Shown here one piece after another: positions 58,878-64,000 of a stretch of 64,000 bases of DNA. The notes under the pieces are model-generated. The model was given only the letters and a program-made list of their open reading frames with translations, ran no database searches and was not told the DNA's origin. Origin of the DNA: CALCNS01 sp964425745. Lineage in GTDB: Bacteria; Bacillota; JAAYKD01. Both the position numbers and the translations under genes were made by a program. Every line of letters starts with the position of its first letter. Position 1 is the first letter of the stretch. The stretch spans positions 186,001-250,000 of the forward strand of contig CAYRNW010000001.1 in the NCBI GenBank assembly GCA_964425745.1, read 5' to 3'.

Positions 58878-60011
58878 ATGCCAACCCTTAACAAGTCTAT
58901 TTTCGGTATTTTATATTTTGGCGATATCTACCAAAACCAGCCACCTTTTTTTGGCTTAGAAGATCATCATTTTCAACAATTGGCTCGGTTAGCACCAAAT
59001 TACGGACTTCAGGTAATCGTATTTGCTGCACTCGGAACAGACCTGACGGCAAAAAAAATAAGAGGTTTTTATCTTTCTTCTCAGCAGCAATGGGTTTTAA
59101 CCGAAGTGCCATTGCCCCAGGTGATCTATGTGCGTGGAATATCTTCTGCCCCTCATGAAAATCTTGAACGCTACCAAATTGTTGACCGATTCGAAAAGAT
59201 GCAAATTCCTCTGATCAATAACAATACCTTTTCAGAATTCGTGGGTGATAAACTTTCCTTTGACCGTTTTCTGCGCCAAACACCCCTTTCCTCCTACCTA
59301 CCCGAAACAGAGGAGTTTACACTACAGACATTCAAGCCTTTCTGTGATCGACATCCTGTAACTTTTCTGAAACCCGTCGATGGTTATGAATCACGTGGCT
59401 TAATCCGTATTGAATATGAACACGAGATTATCAACATTGATTTTAGTGACGATCAAGGCACTTTACAGAAACTCCAGGGAACTTTTGAGCAACTCCTTCC
59501 AGAAGTTTTAACGTTTATTCAAGCACGATCCTACATCATGCAAGAAGGAGTCCCCCGAAAGCTGATCCAAAATCGTCTCATTGAACACCGTTGCTTATAT
59601 CAACGAGTTGGAGAACAATGGTTTCAGACTACACATGTCTTGAGAATGAACAGCGCTCAGAATTTGCCATTCATAACAGCAGGTCGAGAGAAAAACGTTC
59701 TTTTCGATCAATCTCCACTGAACTTGGAAATTCCCGATAAGAATGCTTTCGAAAGAGAAATCGAATCGTTGGCGCAAAAATTGTGCGTTCTATTCAATCA
59801 ATCTCCGCGCCATGCTTCTGAATTTTCCATGGATATCATCGTGAATCTTAATCAAGAGATTAAACTACTGGAATGTAATGCCAAACCCTCCGGTTTTTTT
59901 CTACAGACGGGAAATTGGCAAGGTCGGATGCTTTATCTGTCAAGAACCCTAAAGCAGGCTCAATTTTTAAAAAATAATTTTTCCATGAGTTTAACAAAAT
60001 CAGCATTGTAA
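58878..60011 (+). CDS. YheC/YheD-family ATP-grasp protein
   Basis: The 377-residue protein resembles the YheC/YheD group known from Bacillus as endospore coat-associated proteins of unknown activity. Segments that fit are FGDIYQNQPPFFG at the start, a middle PLINNNTFSEFVGDKLSFDRFL, and ATP-grasp parts TFLKPVDGYESRGLIRI, YIMQEGVP and ASEFSMDIIVNLNQEIKLLECNAKPSG, which holds the metal-binding E and N. The ATG at 58878 lies 6 bases after GAGGTG. It is a lone plus-strand gene. Nothing around it proves a spore role. Confidence 0.75.
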   Translation: MPTLNKSIFGILYFGDIYQNQPPFFGLEDHHFQQLARLAPNYGLQVIVFAALGTDLTAKKIRGFYLSSQQQWVLTEVPLPQVIYVRGISSAPHENLERYQIVDRFEKMQIPLINNNTFSEFVGDKLSFDRFLRQTPLSSYLPETEEFTLQTFKPFCDRHPVTFLKPVDGYESRGLIRIEYEHEIINIDFSDDQGTLQKLQGTFEQLLPEVLTFIQARSYIMQEGVPRKLIQNRLIEHRCLYQRVGEQWFQTTHVLRMNSAQNLPFITAGREKNVLFDQSPLNLEIPDKNAFEREIESLAQKLCVLFNQSPRHASEFSMDIIVNLNQEIKLLECNAKPSGFFLQTGNWQGRMLYLSRTLKQAQFLKNNFSMSLTKSAL

Positions 60012-60045
60012 CGCTAGCAATGACTAAAAGCAACGAATTCTGTCA

Positions 60046-60074
60046 TTTAAATCGGGGATATTTTATGTTACAAT
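60046..60074 (+). promoter_or_regulatory. Promoter of the ECF S-component gene
   Basis: TTTAAA (60046-60051), a 17-base spacer and extended -10 TGTTACAAT (60066-60074). The leader is only about 18 bases, so no riboswitch fits between it and the start codon. Confidence 0.7.
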
Positions 60075-60098
60075 CAAGAAAAAAGAGGGGGTACTTGT

Positions 60099-60623
60099 AT
60101 GAAAACGGAACCTAATAAAAAAAGAAATATTTCCGTTTATGATTGGGTAATCACAGCGTTGTTCATTGCTTTAGTCATGGTTTTTACAATGTTCATTAAC
60201 ATTCGGCTGCCGATTGCAGCAAACGGTGGATTGATCCATTTGGGAAATGTACCTTTGTTTGTTGCCGCAATGAATTTGGGAAAGCGCAAAGCTGCTATAG
60301 CCGGTGGTGTAGGAATGGCCATGTTCGATTTGATTGGTGGTTGGACAACCTGGGCGCCATTTACTTTTGTAATTGTTGCACTTATGGGCTGGTTCAGCGG
60401 ACTTTTGCTAGAGAAAAATCACAGCCTTTCTCGCTACATTATGGCGGTTGGTCTTGCATTATTTCTGAAAGTTGTTGGCTACTATATAGCCGAATGGATT
60501 TTGTATGGGAACTTCTTGGCTCCCTTGACAAGCATTCCGGGCAACTTAGTCCAAGTTATCAGTGGGGGCATCATTGCTTACCCAGTATCGATCGCTTTAT
60601 ATAAAGTATTGCCCAAAAAGTAG
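60099..60623 (+). CDS. ECF transporter S component (DUF1393/PF07155-like)
   Basis: This 174-residue membrane protein has five to six helices. It shows the substrate-binding-subunit pattern of energy-coupling-factor vitamin importers: MVFTMFINIRLPIAANGGLIHLGNVPLFVAA, then GGVGMAMFDLIGGWTTWAPFT. The ATPase and T subunits are not here, so it probably uses a shared module encoded elsewhere (group II). The vitamin is unknown; related proteins are predicted for pyridoxine, hydroxymethylpyrimidine or queuosine precursors. Ribosome binding site GAGGGGG. Confidence 0.8.
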   Translation: MKTEPNKKRNISVYDWVITALFIALVMVFTMFINIRLPIAANGGLIHLGNVPLFVAAMNLGKRKAAIAGGVGMAMFDLIGGWTTWAPFTFVIVALMGWFSGLLLEKNHSLSRYIMAVGLALFLKVVGYYIAEWILYGNFLAPLTSIPGNLVQVISGGIIAYPVSIALYKVLPKK

Positions 60624-60640
60624 CATTCTAAGACATACTA

Positions 60641-60690
60641 AAGCGTGCCTCGTCCTTCGATGAAAAATCGAAGAGGGGCACGCTTTTTTT
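60641..60690 (+). terminator. Terminator between the ECF S-component gene and hfq
   Basis: AAGCGTGCC (60641-60649) pairs with GGCACGCTT (60677-60685), with an inner TTCGAT/ATCGAA stem, followed by TTTTTTT. It also stands just after the hfq stop and may work in both directions. Confidence 0.92.
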
Positions 60691-60697
60691 GTGTTTC

Positions 60698-60937
60698 TTA
60701 CTCGTCTTTTTCTTGTGGCTGGTAAAATTGCAGTGGTAAAACTGGAGCAATCGTCGAAATCGCATGTTTATACACCAATTGCTGCTTACCATCCGCTTCA
60801 ATTATTACTGTGAAGTTATCGAACCCACGAACTAAACCTCTAATTTGAAATCCGTTTACCAAGTAGATGGCTACGGCCGCATTTTCTTTTCTTACAACAT
60901 TGAGAAAAGCATCTTGCAAATTAATCCCTTTTGTCAT
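60698..60937 (-). CDS. hfq: RNA chaperone Hfq
   Basis: Hfq is a hexameric Sm-like protein that binds small RNAs and A/U-rich mRNA. The 79-residue form has the Sm1 motif (NLQDAFLNVVRKENAAVAIYLVNGFQIRGLVRGFDNFTVI, in parts) and the Sm2 motif YKHAISTI, with a short tail as in Firmicutes. It lies 4 bases after miaA, the conserved miaA-hfq pair. Confidence 0.97.
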   Translation of the reverse strand: MTKGINLQDAFLNVVRKENAAVAIYLVNGFQIRGLVRGFDNFTVIIEADGKQQLVYKHAISTIAPVLPLQFYQPQEKDE

Positions 60938-60941
60938 GTAT

Positions 60942-61907
60942 CTATTCCTCTTTTCGAAAATTTTCCTGAATCAGCTGAACGAAAGTGTCTTTTGTTTGTA
61001 AGGGGTTCTTAAGAGTGTCCAAATCGAACCAATGAATCTTAGGCATTCTTCGGAACCAGGTCATTTGACGTTTTGCATAACGCCTTGTATTCCTCTGAAG
61101 GAGAGTAACGGTTTCCTCTAGAGTGCGCTCCCCTCTAAAATAGGAGAAAAATTCTTTGTAGCCCAATGCTTGGCCGGGAGTCGAATCCTCTTTTAAGCCC
61201 TGCTCGATTAGAGATTGCACCTCTTGTATCAGTCCTTGCTGTATCATTTCCTCAACCCGATGATCAATTCTCTGATACAATTGAAGACGATCTCTGTTTA
61301 GACCAATGGTTAGGACACGATACAGTGGTTCAGAAGAAGCCATCATTCTTTCTGCATTGGATAATGGAATCCCTGTTTTAAGAAAGGCTTCCAAAGCACG
61401 AACGACTCTTCTACTATCATTTTCGTGTAGTTTTTCTGCCGTTACGGGATCAACATCATGCAATCGATTCCATAAATGTTTTTTCCCAAACTGCTCCATT
61501 TCCTCAAATAACTGTTCTCTGAGCTGATGATCTTTTCCTGCAGAACTAAAATCATATGCTTCCAATGCTGCTTGAATATAAAGACCGGTTCCTCCTACCA
61601 TAATCGGAAGTTTCCCTCTTTGATGAATCTCTTCAATTGCTTGCCGTGCATCTTGCTGGTACCGTGCAACCGAATATTCTTCTCTGACAGAAACTAAGTC
61701 TAAGCAATGATGTGGAATTCTTTTCTGTTCCTCTCTGCTGATTTTTGCCGTTCCGATGTCCATGCCTTGATAAACTTGCATAGAATCGGCTGAGATGATC
61801 TCTCCGTTAAGTGCTTCTGCGACCTGTAATGACAAATTACTCTTTCCTACACCTGTTGGCCCCAGAAAACACACGACTGGTTTTAAAAGCTTATCGTTCA
61901 CAGTCAA
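60942..61907 (-). CDS. miaA: tRNA dimethylallyltransferase
   Basis: MiaA adds an isopentenyl group to A37 of tRNAs that read codons starting with U. The 321-residue protein has Walker A GPTGVGKSNL, ISADSMQVYQGMDIGTAK, the MVGGTGLYIQAALEAYDF substrate loop and RNTRRYAKRQMTWFRR near the end. It overlaps the upstream methyltransferase gene by 17 bases. Confidence 0.97.
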   Translation of the reverse strand: MTVNDKLLKPVVCFLGPTGVGKSNLSLQVAEALNGEIISADSMQVYQGMDIGTAKISREEQKRIPHHCLDLVSVREEYSVARYQQDARQAIEEIHQRGKLPIMVGGTGLYIQAALEAYDFSSAGKDHQLREQLFEEMEQFGKKHLWNRLHDVDPVTAEKLHENDSRRVVRALEAFLKTGIPLSNAERMMASSEPLYRVLTIGLNRDRLQLYQRIDHRVEEMIQQGLIQEVQSLIEQGLKEDSTPGQALGYKEFFSYFRGERTLEETVTLLQRNTRRYAKRQMTWFRRMPKIHWFDLDTLKNPLQTKDTFVQLIQENFRKEE

Positions 61908-62679
61908 TCACCCCATACGCAATATTACTATATTTGCCCCCAACTTTTCTGTGAATTGGCCAAGAAGACCAAAGGTTTGAATCGCGTCTTTCTTTAATCA
62001 CAACTCTTTTTCTTGAAATTCTAATCGCTTCTTGAATTGAAGTTTCCAAAAGCGGTTCAGTATTTGCGAATCTTCGAATCTCTCCGAGATTTTCGCTTCC
62101 CTTGACTGGACGTTGAAACATAGGGTCGAAAAAGACAATATCAACCGACTGATCCGCTTGCTCTTTCAAATATGTTTGATAATCCCTGTGCAATAGTTGA
62201 ATTTTTTTGCGACTCTCTTCTGTAATCTGACCCGTTTGATCTCTAAAGTACAGAACTCCCTCCGTAGCGACACAAAAGATTGGCTCTGCAGACTCCAATC
62301 CAATAATATGACCAGTGGCTGATTGTAAGATTGAAGCCATAACCAAAGCATCGGCTCCCAAACCAAAGGTAGCATCAATCACCTTTTCACTCCCTTGCAA
62401 ATGAAGAGCTTCTAAAAGATAATCCGTTTTTCCATTCCGGATTTGTTTTAATCGCAACGGAGCCAATCCCATATGGTACCGCAACTTAAACAATCCGTTC
62501 ACATAGTAACACCCTTGTGAATGCGCTACCAAAAGTGCTGAATCTAAAATCGACTGCAGCTGGTGTATCGTTTTCCCATTCCGTGGACAAAATGGAACGC
62601 CATACTTCTCTGCCAACTTCCTGCCATACTCCAAGTACGCCTCGGAGTCAACAGCCGGTACAACAATCATTGATTTCAT
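61891..62679 (-). CDS. SAM-dependent methyltransferase (RsmJ-like) of unknown target
   Basis: The 262-residue protein has a Rossmann methyltransferase core: VIDATFGLGADALVMAS (SAM-binding motif I), IIGLESAEPIFCV, and VDIVFFDPMFQRPV, with DPMF as the catalytic-loop motif. This is reminiscent of the 16S rRNA G1516 methyltransferase RsmJ and related proteins. An N-terminal segment of about 85 residues is of unknown role. It is locked between mutL (4-base ATGA overlap) and miaA (17-base overlap). The RNA target is not established. Confidence 0.72.
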   Translation of the reverse strand: MKSMIVVPAVDSEAYLEYGRKLAEKYGVPFCPRNGKTIHQLQSILDSALLVAHSQGCYYVNGLFKLRYHMGLAPLRLKQIRNGKTDYLLEALHLQGSEKVIDATFGLGADALVMASILQSATGHIIGLESAEPIFCVATEGVLYFRDQTGQITEESRKKIQLLHRDYQTYLKEQADQSVDIVFFDPMFQRPVKGSENLGEIRRFANTEPLLETSIQEAIRISRKRVVIKERRDSNLWSSWPIHRKVGGKYSNIAYGVIDCER

Positions 62680-64000
62680 GGAGTTAACCTTTTGAAAATC
62701 TTGTCAAGCTCACTAAGACTTAGTTTATAGAAAGTAGGTCTACCATGCGGACAAGTAGAAGCATCTTCACTTCGCCCCAATTGCTCAATGAAATCGAGCA
62801 TCTGCTGTTGAGGTAACCATTGGTTTGCTTTCACAGAACCTTTGCAGGACATGGTCACCAACGTCTTCAACATTAAATCGGAATTCCTTAAAGAACGTTC
62901 CAAATTAGACAACTCCATAAAAAGTTGTTGAACTTGATCCTTTCCTTGCACCCCACCGGCTGCTTGAGGAATTTCGCGAACTAAGATTGTTTGATTCCCA
63001 AAATCCTCGATTTCGAAACCCAGACTTTTGATTTCCTTAATTCTAGCAGACACTCGATCATATTCTGCGATTGAAAACTGTAATACATAGGGTTCTAATA
63101 GGATCTGACGTTGAATTTGACCCTGATTCATTTGCTTCTTTAGTTGATTGTACAAAAGTCGCTCAGCCATAGCATGTTGATCAAAGATGTATAACGAATC
63201 AACACTTTGCGCCAAAATATAGGTTCCAGCTAGCTGACTAATGGGTCGCAAAGGTGGAAACATCGATACTTGATTTCGATCATAAGCAGGTATAGTCACA
63301 AGAGATGGAAGTGGTTCTTTCATAACCGAACGCTCAATCGGTGTTGAAGATTCTTGAAAATTGACGGTCTCGTTTAATCTTAACTCTGTCCAAGGATTCG
63401 ATGCTACGCTCCATGATTTTTGTTTTTCCACCTCTACCGGTTTACTCCAACTGGTGGATAGTTCAGAAGTGGTTTCGATCAGGGGATTCAAGGCGCTTCG
63501 AACTCCTCTTTGAACCAACGAGTACACCCGACGATCTTCTTGAAAGCGAACCTCGGTTTTAGCTGGGTGAACATTAACATCAATTTGATCGAATGGAATG
63601 TCCAACAAGAGCACGAAAAAAGGATATTTCCTCGGCTCCATACGCTGACGATAGGATTCTTCAACCGCATGTTGAATCGATGGTGCCATAGCATAGCGTC
63701 CATTTATGATAAAGTGCTCATCCCGACGGTTGGATCTAGGGAAAGTAGGTTTACCAACGAACCCTTTCAAAGAATATTCTGAATCCGAATAATCTACTGG
63801 AAGTAGGTGTTCTTTCACATCTCGCCCATAGATCTTTTGAATTACAGACATCAACTGACCATTGCCCTCGGTATCTAAAACCAATTTATCATCGCGCAGG
63901 CATTGAATAGCCACATCTGGGCGTGCTAAAGCAAGATGAATGCAGGTTTGTAAGACATGACTTCCTTCACTGACTACAGATTTCATGAATTTTAAGCGGG
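62676..64000 (-). CDS. mutL: DNA mismatch repair protein MutL, C-terminal part (cut by window edge)
   Basis: MutL is the mismatch-repair ATPase and, in this group, a latent nicking endonuclease. The frame is open to the window end, so the N-terminal ATPase is outside. Visible are RLKFMKSVVSEGSHVLQ, GRYAMAPSIQHAVEESYR and the VNVHPAKTEVRF motif. A variable linker and the C-terminal domain with DQHAMAER, SCKGSVKANQ and CPHGRPTFYKL follow. In the endonuclease motif DQHA(X)2E(X)4E the last glutamate is replaced by asparagine. The stop overlaps the next gene by 4 bases. Confidence 0.95.
   Translation of the reverse strand, partial: RLKFMKSVVSEGSHVLQTCIHLALARPDVAIQCLRDDKLVLDTEGNGQLMSVIQKIYGRDVKEHLLPVDYSDSEYSLKGFVGKPTFPRSNRRDEHFIINGRYAMAPSIQHAVEESYRQRMEPRKYPFFVLLLDIPFDQIDVNVHPAKTEVRFQEDRRVYSLVQRGVRSALNPLIETTSELSTSWSKPVEVEKQKSWSVASNPWTELRLNETVNFQESSTPIERSVMKEPLPSLVTIPAYDRNQVSMFPPLRPISQLAGTYILAQSVDSLYIFDQHAMAERLLYNQLKKQMNQGQIQRQILLEPYVLQFSIAEYDRVSARIKEIKSLGFEIEDFGNQTILVREIPQAAGGVQGKDQVQQLFMELSNLERSLRNSDLMLKTLVTMSCKGSVKANQWLPQQQMLDFIEQLGRSEDASTCPHGRPTFYKLSLSELDKIFKRLTP

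Noticed and set aside
60012..60098. Riboswitch before the ECF S-component gene
   Set aside because: The promoter lies only about 25 bases from the start codon, leaving no room for an aptamer.

Overview
This 64 kb window is a stretch of chromosome from a monoderm, Clostridia-like member of the Bacillota with moderate to low GC. The main evidence is gene order. The run mutL-miaA-hfq, dprA-topA-trmFO-rpsB-tsf-pyrH-frr-uppS-cdsA-dxr-rseP-ispG-rimP-nusA-rnpM-infB-rbfA-nrnA-truB-ribF-rpsO-pnp, recA-recX-rny-ymdB, yebC-ruvC-ruvA-ruvB is the classic Gram-positive core order, read here almost entirely on the minus strand. No LPS or outer-membrane assembly genes lie between uppS/cdsA and rpsB or elsewhere. 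Shine-Dalgarno sequences are strong, and TTG or GTG starts are frequent. I see no insertion sequence, prophage, CRISPR array or rRNA gene.

Layout: 1-2500 holds ruvB (cut by the left edge), ruvA, ruvC, yebC and a YlbF-family gene. Next come plus-strand genes for a class A penicillin-binding protein (2.7-5.0 kb), uracil permease and upp (5.1-7.1 kb). A convergent minus-strand DUF401-like membrane protein follows (7.2-8.4 kb). From 8.6 to 20.8 kb lies the metabolic centrepiece: a co-directional set headed by a GntR-type regulator. It encodes 2-oxoglutarate:ferredoxin oxidoreductase (korDABC), methylmalonyl-CoA mutase in two subunits, a MeaB GTPase fused in frame to methylmalonyl-CoA epimerase, three subunits of a biotin-dependent methylmalonyl-CoA decarboxylase, a PduL phosphotransacylase and a membrane pyrophosphatase. 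Read as a pathway this runs 2-oxoglutarate -> succinyl-CoA (+ reduced ferredoxin) -> methylmalonyl-CoA -> propionyl-CoA (ion pumping) -> propionyl phosphate. That fits glutamate or amino-acid fermentation to propionate, or the reverse route of propionate oxidation. The membrane beta subunit of the decarboxylase is not in the window.

21-29 kb carries ymdB, an unrecognised gene, rny, recX, recA, a STAS-like/winged-helix regulator with a palindrome over its predicted start of transcription, dut, pnp and rpsO. 29.6-37.4 kb is the ribF-truB-nrnA-rbfA-infB-rnpM-nusA-rimP translation operon, with its own promoter and leader hairpin. 37.5-50.9 kb carries isoprenoid/envelope, translation and DNA topology genes. 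50.9-53.8 kb holds a YifB/ComM ATPase, a four-tRNA operon (Pro, Arg, His, Arg) with recognisable promoter and terminator, and rdgB. 53.8-58.7 kb has RNase PH, a MarR regulator, a GerMN lipoprotein, a D,D-carboxypeptidase and an HtrA protease. 58.9-60.6 kb has two plus-strand genes, a YheC/D-like ATP-grasp protein and an ECF transporter S component. The window ends with hfq, miaA, a methyltransferase and mutL, which is cut by the right edge.

The most unusual points are the MeaB-epimerase fusion with a retained internal ribosome binding site, the methylmalonyl-CoA decarboxylase genes lacking the beta subunit and joined to pduL and hppA, a RibF lacking a recognisable riboflavin kinase domain, and the regulator between recA and dut with its operator-like palindrome. 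All assignments are by eye from motifs and context; no database search was run.
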